From the NCBI GenBank assembly GCA_949451265.1, contig CASTQR010000004.1, positions 1-24,080 of the forward strand: a stretch of 24,080 nucleotides of DNA, given 5' to 3'. Positions 18,057 through 24,080 of the stretch are shown here, one piece after another. The notes under the pieces were generated by a model, which saw nothing but the letters and a program-made list of their open reading frames with translations, had not been told where the DNA came from and did no database searches. Every line of letters starts with the position of its first letter. Position 1 is the first letter of the stretch. The position numbers were made by a program, and so were the translations under genes. The stretch comes from an uncultured Eubacteriales bacterium. Its GTDB lineage: Bacteria; Bacillota_A; Clostridia; Oscillospirales; Oscillospiraceae.

Positions 18057-18164
18057 TCATTGATAGGTTTCTTGTTCCAGTGCGCGCGAAATGAACGTGT
18101 TGGCGATCTCGAAGGCCCGAATGCGCCGCCTGGCCTCGGACAGTTCTTCCGGGGAGAACTCCAT
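18057..18164 (-). CDS. Small ORF (35 aa) leading the MBL-hemZ operon
   Basis: A 35-aa frame, MEFSPEELSEARRRIRAFEI then ANTFISRALEQETYQ, is preceded by GGAGGG 5 nt before its ATG and by a promoter at 18194-18222. Its TGA abuts the ribosome-binding site of the MBL gene (CAATGAGGTGAT), so it may couple translation to that gene. The sequence is charged and helical with no membrane segment. I do not recognise it. It could be a real small protein or a leader peptide. Confidence 0.6.
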   Translation of the reverse strand: MEFSPEELSEARRRIRAFEIANTFISRALEQETYQ

Positions 18165-18193
18165 ATTGTCCCTCCAATCGTTTCATTGGTTCC

Positions 18194-18222
18194 ATCATAC
18201 GCTATATTGGGGCGTTTGTAAA
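18194..18222 (-). promoter_or_regulatory. Promoter of the small ORF-MBL-hemZ operon
   Basis: On the minus strand, TTTACA (18222-18217), 17-bp spacer, TATGAT (18199-18194). The predicted start near 18187 gives a leader of about 23 nt that contains the small ORF ribosome-binding site. Confidence 0.65.
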
Positions 18223-18285
18223 TAAAAAGGTGGGAACCACCGTGGCCCTGTTTGTGTTGTTCCGGTTCAAGTACGCCGAAAAAAC

Positions 18286-18320
18286 CTGAAAAAAGCCCGG
18301 TGCGTTCGCACCGGGCTTTT
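18286..18320 (-). terminator. Intrinsic terminator after jag (bidirectional stem)
   Basis: AAAAGCCCGGTGC-GTTC-GCACCGGGCTTTT. On the minus strand the stem is followed by TTTTTT, right after the jag stop, so it ends the rpmH-jag operon. The plus side also ends in TTTT. Confidence 0.9.
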
Positions 18321-18323
18321 GAT

Positions 18324-19109
18324 TTACCCCTTGCTGGGGTCGTACGCTACCACCGTCCGGCGGTTGGGCTCGGTGCCGGTGGAATAGGTGGTCACGCCGG
18401 GGAAGTCCTGGAGGGCGGTGTGGATCACGTGCCGCTCGTAGGCGTTCATAGCCTCCAGCGTCATGTTCCGGCGGTACTTCACCACCTTGCCCGCCGTCTT
18501 GCGGGCCAGGCGGTTGAGGGACTCCTCCCGGCGGGCACGGTAGCCCTCGGCGTCCACGTGGACCCGCACCCGGTGGCCCCTGCCCCGGTTCACCGCGTAC
18601 CCGGTGAGCTGCTGGATGGCGTCCAGGGTCTCCCCCCGGTGGCCGATGAGGGCGCCCATGTTCTCCCCCTCCAGCACCACCTGGTAGGTGTCCCCCTCCC
18701 GGGTGACGACGGGGGTGGCGGCCACTCCCATGTGCTCAAACAGGCCGGTCTGGAACTTGATAATAGCCGCCGCCACGTCGTCGTCCGCGGGCTGGGCCTT
18801 GGGCACGGGGGCCTCCGGCCGCTCCGCCCTGGGGGCGGGCTGGGGCTTCTGGACAGGCTTGGGCTGGGGCTTGGGGGCGGGCTCGGGCTTCTTCTCCGCC
18901 ACGGGGGGCGGGGCGGCAGGCGACCGCTCGTCCGGGGCCTCGTAGGTCAGCTTTACCTTGGCGGGGACGGAGCCAATGCCTAAAAAGCCGGTGCGGCCCC
19001 GCTCCAGGATCTCCAGGGACACGTCGTCCCGGTCCAGGCCCAGCTGGGCCAGACCCTTGGCGACGGCCTCGTCCTCGGTCTTGCCGGTGACTTCAATATA
19101 CTTCAACAC
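18324..19109 (-). CDS. jag: RNA-binding protein Jag/KhpB
   Basis: This 261-aa protein has the Jag order: an N-terminal Jag_N domain (MLKYIEVTGKTEDEAVAKGL through GFLGIGSVPAKVKL), a proline/lysine-rich linker (about residues 60-105), a KH domain (GENMGALIGHRGETLDAIQQ), and an R3H domain (RRNMTLEAMNAYERHVIHTA). Jag/KhpB binds RNA and, with KhpA, affects cell elongation and division in Firmicutes. The start is a GTG at 19109, with AAAGGAG about 10 nt upstream; the next codon is TTG. It follows yidC by 49 bp, the usual spoIIIJ-jag pair. A strong terminator follows. Confidence 0.93.
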   Translation of the reverse strand: MLKYIEVTGKTEDEAVAKGLAQLGLDRDDVSLEILERGRTGFLGIGSVPAKVKLTYEAPDERSPAAPPPVAEKKPEPAPKPQPKPVQKPQPAPRAERPEAPVPKAQPADDDVAAAIIKFQTGLFEHMGVAATPVVTREGDTYQVVLEGENMGALIGHRGETLDAIQQLTGYAVNRGRGHRVRVHVDAEGYRARREESLNRLARKTAGKVVKYRRNMTLEAMNAYERHVIHTALQDFPGVTTYSTGTEPNRRTVVAYDPSKG

Positions 19110-19158
19110 AGGAAACGCACTCCTTTGTCAAATGTTTGGTGGGTCAGGGGGCGCGAAT

Positions 19159-20472
19159 TTACTGCTCCTCGTCCTCGGAATAGGCCTCCTCGTAATCGCC
19201 GTCTTCCTCCACGAGGGTCTTTTCCTTGGCGGCTTCGGCGCCGGCCTGGATAGCGGCCTGTTCCGCCGCTTCCGCCTGGGCCATCAGCTCCGGGTTGGAC
19301 TCGGCCAGGATCTGCTTGTCCTCCTCGGTGAGCCCCTTGGGCTCCTCCTCCACGGGCCTGGCGGGGCCGTTGGGGTCCCGGTAGGGGGTGGTGGGGTAGC
19401 GGTTGGGGTCGTAGGCCCGGCCTCGGGCGTAGGTGCGCAGGCCCTCCCGGCTGGCGGACACGTCCACGCCCTTCTTCTTGGCCTGGGGCTGCTTCTTGCC
19501 GGACTTGCCGGCGGCGATGGCGGCGGCCTTCTTCTCGGCGGCGGCACGGCGGCGCTCCTTCTCCGCCTCCTTGGCCTTTTTCTTCTGCTCCTCCATCTCA
19601 AGCTGGGCGGCCTCGTAGTCCTTGCGGAGCATGGCGCCGCAGATGACCTCCTGCACCATGCCCAGCAGGGAGTTGGCGATCCAGTAGATACACAGGCCGG
19701 CGGGCATGGTGAAGCCGATCCACAGGGAGATGGCGGGGCTCATGAGCATCAGCATGGGGCTCATCTTCACCTGCTGGTCCTTGTTCATCTGGTTGGTTTT
19801 CTGGGTCACCAGCATGGTGACCACGGACAGGCCGGCGGAGATGATGGGCAGCAGGAACAGCCCCACGGAGTTCCAGGAGATCCCCCCCTCCACCGCCCAG
19901 AACTTGAGCTGTGGGATCTGGGACAGGTCGAGACCGAAGAAGTTGAAGTTGATGACGAACAGGCTGGCGGCGGACGCGCCCGCGGCGGCCTTGGCGGTCT
20001 CCAGGTTGCCCGCGTTCATCATGGCGCTCAGGGTCAGCTCGTTATAGCCCATGGGGGTGAAGTCCGCCCAGCCCAGAGCGTGGGCGATGGCGGTCACCGC
20101 CTCCTCGCTGAGCCACATCATGTACTTCAGGGGGCGGCGGATGATGGCGTACAGCGGGTACAGGAACACGATGGGCAGGAAGGACCAGCCGCAGCCGCCC
20201 ATGGGGCTGGCGTTGTTCTCGGCGTAGAACTTCTGGACCTCCTGGTTATAGCGCTCCCGGTCGTTGCCGCACCGCTTCTGGATCTCCTGGAGCTGGCCGT
20301 TCAGCACGGTGGTCTTGATCATGCTCTTTTTGCCCTTCAGGTTCAGGGGGAACAGCACGATCTTCACCACAATGGTGAACAGGAACAGGGCGATGCCGTA
20401 GCTGTTGAACACCTGGCAGAACAGCTTGAGCAGCCAGCTGAACGGCGTCATGAGTATTTGCCAAATATCCAT
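19159..20472 (-). CDS. yidC: Membrane protein insertase YidC/OxaA
   Basis: This 437-aa protein inserts proteins into the cytoplasmic membrane with SecYEG or alone. Seen: about five membrane segments (near 22-44, 95-115, 170-190, 200-225 and 245-280), the cytoplasmic loop with KGKKSMIKTTVLNGQLQEIQ, and the C-terminal TM region WIGFTMPAGLCIYWIANSLL. The groove-lining Arg of SpoIIIJ-type proteins aligns with Lys37 (FTIVVKIVLFPL). No lipoprotein cysteine is seen at the N-terminus, unlike B. subtilis SpoIIIJ. The long tail is first basic (290-345) then acidic. AGGAGG lies about 6 nt before the ATG. Confidence 0.93.
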   Translation of the reverse strand: MDIWQILMTPFSWLLKLFCQVFNSYGIALFLFTIVVKIVLFPLNLKGKKSMIKTTVLNGQLQEIQKRCGNDRERYNQEVQKFYAENNASPMGGCGWSFLPIVFLYPLYAIIRRPLKYMMWLSEEAVTAIAHALGWADFTPMGYNELTLSAMMNAGNLETAKAAAGASAASLFVINFNFFGLDLSQIPQLKFWAVEGGISWNSVGLFLLPIISAGLSVVTMLVTQKTNQMNKDQQVKMSPMLMLMSPAISLWIGFTMPAGLCIYWIANSLLGMVQEVICGAMLRKDYEAAQLEMEEQKKKAKEAEKERRRAAAEKKAAAIAAGKSGKKQPQAKKKGVDVSASREGLRTYARGRAYDPNRYPTTPYRDPNGPARPVEEEPKGLTEEDKQILAESNPELMAQAEAAEQAAIQAGAEAAKEKTLVEEDGDYEEAYSEDEEQ

Positions 20473-20482
20473 GTTTGGCCTC

Positions 20483-20722
20483 CTACAATGTTCGGATTTT
20501 TTTCGGGGGTACGGGGTCGTAGAGGTAGCCCTTCTCCCGGTGGAAGGGGTGGCAGCGGATAATCCGCCGCAGGGCCAGCAGGCCGCCCTTCACCGCCCCG
20601 TGGACCTCCACCGCCTCCAGGGCGTAGGTGGAGCAGGTGGGGATGAACCGGCAGCAGGGCGGGCGGCAGGGGGAGATGTCCCGCCGGTACCACCGTATGA
20701 GGGCCAGCAGCAGCTTTTTCAC
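20483..20722 (-). CDS. yidD: Membrane protein insertion efficiency factor YidD
   Basis: The 79-aa protein has the family core: an N-terminal amphipathic region ([15 protein letters not shown]), Cys-rich [35 protein letters not shown] and YDPVP. YidD lies near the membrane and helps insertion by YidC. It starts with GTG, which overlaps the rnpA stop (GTGA), so translation is likely coupled. The yidC start is 10 bp downstream. Confidence 0.95.
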   Translation of the reverse strand: MKKLLLALIRWYRRDISPCRPPCCRFIPTCSTYALEAVEVHGAVKGGLLALRRIIRCHPFHREKGYLYDPVPPKKIRTL

Positions 20723-21072
20723 AGCACCGCTTCCTTTTTCAGCAGGGAGAGCTTGTCCGCCAGCCTGAGGAAGGACTTCTCCAGCTGCTGGCAGCTGCTC
20801 TCCGCCGCCCGGACCCGGGCCACGATCACCACGTCATAGCCGGGGCAGATCCTGTCCTCGTTGAGGCGGTAGATCTCCCGCAGGCGGCGGCGGACGCGGT
20901 TGCGCACCACGGCGCAGCCCACCTTGGTGGACACGGTGAGGCCCAGCCGGTTGGATCCCTTTTGCCCGCTGCGCCGGACGTAGAGGGCCAGGCGGCTGTC
21001 GGCGGCGGATTTGCCCCGGTTATAGGCCCGGCGGAACAGGTGGTTTTCCTTGAGGGATACGGTGTGCTTCAT
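20719..21072 (-). CDS. rnpA: Ribonuclease P protein component
   Basis: This 117-aa protein binds the RNase P RNA and helps mature tRNA 5' ends. Seen: [17 protein letters not shown] at the N-terminus, [20 protein letters not shown] followed by RRLREIYR (the RNR signature near residues 57-59), and [15 protein letters not shown] is 4 nt before the ATG. It lies 289 bp past rpmH, a wide gap for this pair, filled partly by repeat R3. Confidence 0.96.
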   Translation of the reverse strand: MKHTVSLKENHLFRRAYNRGKSAADSRLALYVRRSGQKGSNRLGLTVSTKVGCAVVRNRVRRRLREIYRLNEDRICPGYDVVIVARVRAAESSCQQLEKSFLRLADKLSLLKKEAVL

Positions 21073-21180
21073 GGGGACCTCCGTTTTGGGCCGGGTGCCT
21101 TTCCTCGCCGCCCCTGTCCATAGTGGGACATGGGTACTCCTGCCTGTCGCCCCCTCACCCGCCCCCTTCTGCGTGCCCTT

Positions 21181-21236
21181 AGCCTTCCCCCTTGCAGGGA
21201 AAAGGTGGCACGGCGAAGCCGTGACGGATGAGGGTG
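21181..21236 (+). repeat. Two-hairpin C/G-rich intergenic repeat, copy R3
   Basis: CCTTCCCC-CTTGCA-GGGAAAAGG, then CACGGC-GAA-GCCGTG and GACGGATGAGGGTG. The second stem has changed from R1 (CACCGCC/GGCGGTG) on both arms. It lies between rpmH and rnpA; the rest of that 289-bp gap (21073-21361) shows no gene that I can support. Confidence 0.7.
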
Positions 21237-21361
21237 CTTCCCGAACGGGGCGAACGCGGGCGGGGCGACCCCGTGCCGTGGGACTTTCTCAGGATAGCAC
21301 TTAGGGGCGAGGGAAAACTCCCGCGCCCCGGTGGTGTATGTCTATCCCGATGTGTGCGCCA

Positions 21362-21496
21362 TCAATGGCTCAGGCGGGCGCGGCCCTTCGCGCGGCGGCG
21401 GGCCAGCACCTTCCGTCCGTTGGCGGTGGCCATGCGCTGGCGGAAGCCATGCACCTTGGCGCGCTGGCGCTTCTTGGGCTGATAGGTACGCTTCAT
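21362..21496 (-). CDS. rpmH: 50S ribosomal protein L34
   Basis: The 44-aa product [20 protein letters not shown], continuing [24 protein letters not shown], is a standard L34, a small basic protein of the large ribosomal subunit. GGAGGTG lies 7 nt before the ATG. A longer frame to 21637 covers only the promoter and leader. It heads the rpmH-rnpA-yidD-yidC-jag operon. Confidence 0.98.
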   Translation of the reverse strand: MKRTYQPKKRQRAKVHGFRQRMATANGRKVLARRRAKGRARLSH

Positions 21497-21608
21497 GGGG
21501 GAACACCTCCTGTATCTTGTTGGCGCGCGCTTTTGGGAAAGCGCGGCCCTCCACAACGCCCCGCGGGGCGCGGTCGGCAAAGCAAGCGCGTTAAATCGCG
21601 TAACAAAG

Positions 21609-21637
21609 ATTATAGCTTGCTTTTCCGGCCCTGTCAA
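21609..21637 (-). promoter_or_regulatory. Perfect consensus promoter of rpmH
   Basis: On the minus strand, TTGACA (21637-21632), exactly 17 bp, TATAAT (21614-21609): full consensus. Transcription would start near 21602, leaving a leader of about 106 nt before rpmH. The leader is GC-rich, with a short CCCCGCGGGG stem near 21559-21568. Confidence 0.92.
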
Positions 21638-21681
21638 CCATAATTTTTAAAAAACGGCCGGGGCGGGGCGGGCGATCCCTA

Positions 21682-21710
21682 TTGAAACCCGCCCGGAATT
21701 ATGTTATTCT
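21682..21710 (+). promoter_or_regulatory. Promoter of miaA
   Basis: TTGAAA (21682-21687), 17-bp spacer, TATTCT (21705-21710) preceded by TG (extended -10). It diverges from the rpmH promoter about 45 bp away and gives a leader of about 25 nt with the AGGGGGG ribosome-binding site before miaA. Confidence 0.7.
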
Positions 21711-21741
21711 ATAGGGTACTATCTTTTTAGGGGGGCCGTCC

Positions 21742-22686
21742 ATGAAACCGAACATCCTGGTGATCTGCGGCCCCACAGCCTCCGGCAAGACCGCCCTTGC
21801 CGCCGAGCTGGCCCTGCGCTTCCGCGGGGAGGTGGTGTCCGCCGACTCCATGCAGGTCTACCGCCGCATGGACATCGGCACCGCCAAGCCCACGGAGGAG
21901 GAAAAGCGGGGCGTGCCCCACCACATGATCGACGTGGCCGAGCCGGGGGAGAACTACTCCGTGGCCCGGTACGTGGCGGAGGCCGTGCCCGTGGTGGACG
22001 ATATCCTGGCCCGGGGCAGGCTCCCCATCGTGGCCGGGGGGACGGGGCTTTACATCGACCATCTCATCGCGGGGCGGCGGTTCGCCCCCTTCGAGGCGGA
22101 CAGCGGCCTCCGGGCGGAGCTCCAGGCCCGGGCCAGAACGGAGGGCCTGCCCGCCCTGTACGCCCGGCTCCAGCAGGCGGATCCCGACGCCGCCGCCAGA
22201 ATCCACCCCAACGACGAGAAGCGGATCATCCGGGCCCTGGAGGTGTTCCTGTCCACCGGGAAGCCCCTGTCCCAGCACGACCGGGAGAGCCGGGAGGCCC
22301 CCAGCCGCTACGCGCCGCTGACCATCGCGCTGAACTTCGCCCAGCGCCCCTGGCTGTGGGAGCGCATCGACCGCCGGGTGGACGGGATGATGGCCCGGGG
22401 CCTGGAGGGGGAGGTGCGTTCCCTGCTGGAGTCGGGCGTCCCACCGGGCTGCACCGCCATGCAGGCCATCGGCTACAAGGAGCTGGCCGCCGCCATCTCC
22501 CAGGGCCGCCCCGTGTCCCAGGGGGCGGAGGAGGTCAAGCTGCGCTCCCGGCAGTACGCCAAGCGGCAGCTCACCTGGTTCCGCCGGAACCGGGACGCCC
22601 ACTGGTTTACCTGGGAAAAAGTACCAAATCTTTCCGCCGCCCTCTCTTTTTCGACAGAACTTATCCGGGGGGCCGGGTTACAATAA
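21742..22686 (+). CDS. miaA: tRNA dimethylallyltransferase
   Basis: This 314-aa enzyme transfers a dimethylallyl group to A37 of tRNAs that read UNN codons. Seen: P-loop GPTASGKT (residues 10-17), SADSMQVYRRMDIGTAKP (catalytic Asp35), GVPHHMIDVAEP, IVAGGTGLYIDHLIAG, NDEKRIIRALEVFLSTGKP, AIGYKELAAAISQGRPV, and TWFRRNRDAHWF at the C-terminus. Length is normal. AGGGGGG lies upstream of the ATG. hfq follows 80 bp downstream, the common miaA-hfq order. Confidence 0.97.
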   Translation: MKPNILVICGPTASGKTALAAELALRFRGEVVSADSMQVYRRMDIGTAKPTEEEKRGVPHHMIDVAEPGENYSVARYVAEAVPVVDDILARGRLPIVAGGTGLYIDHLIAGRRFAPFEADSGLRAELQARARTEGLPALYARLQQADPDAAARIHPNDEKRIIRALEVFLSTGKPLSQHDRESREAPSRYAPLTIALNFAQRPWLWERIDRRVDGMMARGLEGEVRSLLESGVPPGCTAMQAIGYKELAAAISQGRPVSQGAEEVKLRSRQYAKRQLTWFRRNRDAHWFTWEKVPNLSAALSFSTELIRGAGLQ

Positions 22687-22766
22687 ACGGGCTCGAAGCA
22701 GAAGCGCGGAGAAACGGACCGTCCATATTCCCCGCGTGACAACACAAAAAAAGAGGAGTGTTTACC

Positions 22767-23012
22767 ATGAGCCTTACATCCACCATTTCCGTCAACAAGC
22801 AGCCCAACATCCAGGACGCCTTCCTGTCCGCCGCCCGCCGCGCCGCCGCCCGGGTCACCGTCTTTTTAATGAACGGCTACCAGCTCCGGGGCGTCATCAC
22901 CGCCTTTGATCCGTATGTGGTGGTGGTCGTCTCCGACGGCAAGCAGCAGGTGATCTACAAGCACGCCATCTCCACAATAGCCCCGGAGCATCCCATTGAG
23001 CTGGAGCTGTAA
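22767..23012 (+). CDS. hfq: RNA chaperone Hfq
   Basis: The 81-aa protein forms hexamers that bind RNA and can pair small RNAs with mRNAs. Seen: Sm1 (ARVTVFLMNGYQLRGVITAFDPYVVVVV) and Sm2 (KQQVIYKHAISTIAP) with the conserved YKH. The N-terminus is slightly longer than usual (MSLTSTISVNKQPNIQDAFL) and the C-terminal tail is very short (EHPIELEL). GAGGAG precedes the ATG at 22767. It follows miaA. Confidence 0.95.
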   Translation: MSLTSTISVNKQPNIQDAFLSAARRAAARVTVFLMNGYQLRGVITAFDPYVVVVVSDGKQQVIYKHAISTIAPEHPIELEL

Positions 23013-23021
23013 CGCCGCGCC

Positions 23022-23076
23022 AAGGCTTCCCCCCATAGGGGGGAAGCTGTCAGCCGCAGGCTGACTGATGAGGGGG
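23022..23076 (+). repeat. Two-hairpin C/G-rich intergenic repeat, copy R4
   Basis: GGCTTCCCCCC-ATA-GGGGGGAAGC, then GTCAGCC-GCA-GGCTGAC and TGATGAGGGGG. The second stem is fully different from the other copies but still pairs perfectly. It follows hfq. Confidence 0.75.
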
Positions 23077-23130
23077 CGGACGTCCGGCGCACCCCTTCTA
23101 AGGCTTGGATAAGAGGCGCAGCCCCTTGCC

Positions 23131-23168
23131 GCACCCTCATCCGTCACGGCTTCGCCGTGCCGCCTTCC
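23131..23168 (-). repeat. Two-hairpin repeat, inverted partial copy R5
   Basis: GCACCCTCATCCGTCACGGC followed by TTCGCCGTGCCGCCTTCC is the reverse complement of the R3 type; the first hairpin is incomplete. With R4 it forms an opposed pair across the hfq-adaptor gap (23013-23196). Confidence 0.7.
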
Positions 23169-23196
23169 ACGCGAGAGAAAGAAAGGAACCAAACCA

Positions 23197-24080
23197 ATGA
23201 AAGAGAGCACCCTTGCTACCAAGGTGATGATCGCCATCCTCTGCCTGGGGGTGGCGGTCTACCTCGCCGTCTACTTTGTCCGGGGCTGGGAGGAACCCCT
23301 GGTCACCGCCCGGGCCTACTCCTACACCCAGGACGTGGGCATGGAGGCCGCTGGCGTGCTGGTGCGGCAGGAGACCATCCTCCCCGACGCCGGGGGCAGC
23401 TACGTGGACCACATCCTGGCGGAGGGGGAAAAGGCCTCCGCCGGGCAGGCCGCCGCCCTGCTGTACACCGACCCCGCCGCCCTCACCACCCGGCAGGCCA
23501 TCCGCACCCTTACCGCCGAGATCGAGCAGCTCCAGTACGCCCTGTCCTCCGGCACCCAGGCCACCGATGTGTCCCGGCTGGACGGACAGGTGCTCTCCTC
23601 CCTCACCGCCCTGCGCTCCCTCACCGCCAAGGGGGATCTCACCGCCCTGGAGGACTATGCCCTGAACCTGCGGGCCATGGTGTTCAAGTGGGACTACTCC
23701 TACGGCGACACCAACGCCGCCGGACAGCTGGGCCAGCTGATCCAGACCAAGCAGGAGGAGCTGGCCCAGCTCAACGCCTCGCTGAACCAGGTGGCCAAGG
23801 TGGTGTATACCCCCGCCGCCGGGGTGTTCTCCGGCACAGTGGACGGCTGGGAGGGCCTGCTCACCCCGGATATGCTGGACGGCCTCACCGCCGACCGCCT
23901 GTCCGCCCTGCTGGAACAGAGCCCCGCCCCCGCCAACGGGCCGGTGGGCAAGCTGATCACCGGCTCCACCTGGTACTTCGCCGCCCTCCTCCCCGGCACC
24001 GGCACCGGGCTGAAGTCCGGCAGGACCTACACCCTCACCTTCTCCGGCGACTACTACGGCCAGATCCCCATGGAGCTGGA
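23197..24080 (+). CDS. HlyD-like periplasmic adaptor protein, partial (3' end outside window)
   Basis: The frame stays open to the window end (294 codons seen). Seen: a membrane anchor near residues 8-29 (VMIAILCLGVAVYLAVYFV), then a biotinyl/lipoyl-like segment (GVLVRQETILPDAGGSYVDH, ILAEGEKASAGQAAALLY), a coiled-coil hairpin region (about residues 105-210) and a second lipoyl-like half (VVYTPAAGVFSGTVDGW). This is the layout of HlyD/membrane-fusion adaptors, which link a transporter or other envelope complex to the outside. In a Gram-positive cell the partner is not clear. AAAGGA lies upstream of the ATG. The partner transporter, if any, is beyond the window. Confidence 0.75.
   Translation, partial: MKESTLATKVMIAILCLGVAVYLAVYFVRGWEEPLVTARAYSYTQDVGMEAAGVLVRQETILPDAGGSYVDHILAEGEKASAGQAAALLYTDPAALTTRQAIRTLTAEIEQLQYALSSGTQATDVSRLDGQVLSSLTALRSLTAKGDLTALEDYALNLRAMVFKWDYSYGDTNAAGQLGQLIQTKQEELAQLNASLNQVAKVVYTPAAGVFSGTVDGWEGLLTPDMLDGLTADRLSALLEQSPAPANGPVGKLITGSTWYFAALLPGTGTGLKSGRTYTLTFSGDYYGQIPMEL

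Overview
The window looks like the replication-origin neighbourhood of a GC-rich member of the Clostridia. The gene set (dnaA, dnaN, yaaA-type S4 gene, recF, remB, gyrB, gyrA; rpmH, rnpA, yidD, yidC, jag; hemZ; hfq next to miaA) is Firmicutes-type. The high GC, the gyrase and AspRS variants and the repeat families suggest an Oscillospiraceae-like gut bacterium (Flavonifractor/Lawsonibacter-type). That genus-level guess is inference; no rRNA or species marker is present.

Layout. 1-393: a long hairpin element (62-229) and a sigma-A-type promoter. 394-4990 (+): a MinD-like ATPase, a methylglyoxal synthase-like protein with altered active-site residues, hisS and aspS, followed by a second copy of the hairpin element and a strong terminator. 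5209-5631: two small divergent genes, a 57-aa unknown (-) and a ribbon-helix-helix regulator (+), sharing a possible operator. 5703-15678 (-): the chromosome-maintenance block, read dnaA, dnaN, S4 gene, recF, remB, PH-domain gene, gyrB, gyrA, rnhA. The 340-bp dnaA-dnaN gap carries seven TCCACA motifs, a TAG-trio run and an AT-rich stretch, and is the best oriC candidate. 15904-18164 (-): an operon of a 35-aa small ORF, an MBL-fold hydrolase and hemZ, with its own promoter. 18324-21496 (-): jag, yidC, yidD, rnpA and rpmH, driven by a perfect consensus promoter and ending in a bidirectional terminator. 21742-24080 (+): miaA, hfq and a truncated HlyD-like adaptor, from a promoter divergent to rpmH.

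The genes work in a few coherent groups: replication initiation and topology (DnaA, DnaN, RecF, GyrA/B, RNase HI), membrane protein biogenesis and RNA processing (RpmH, RnpA, YidD, YidC, Jag), translation (HisS, AspS, MiaA, Hfq), and haem/aldehyde metabolism (HemZ, MBL hydrolase, MgsA-like). The rpmH cluster points toward dnaA in the same orientation, rather than diverging from it as in Bacillus subtilis.

Two families of intergenic structured repeats run through the window. One is a long hairpin with a nearly invariant 24-nt loop and arms that change in a compensatory way (two copies). The other is a short one- or two-hairpin C/G-rich repeat (eight full or partial copies). The most interesting items are the covarying hairpins, the substituted MgsA-like enzyme, the DnaA-trio origin with an unusual DnaA recognition motif, the Gln at the GyrA quinolone position, and the RHH/small-protein divergent pair.
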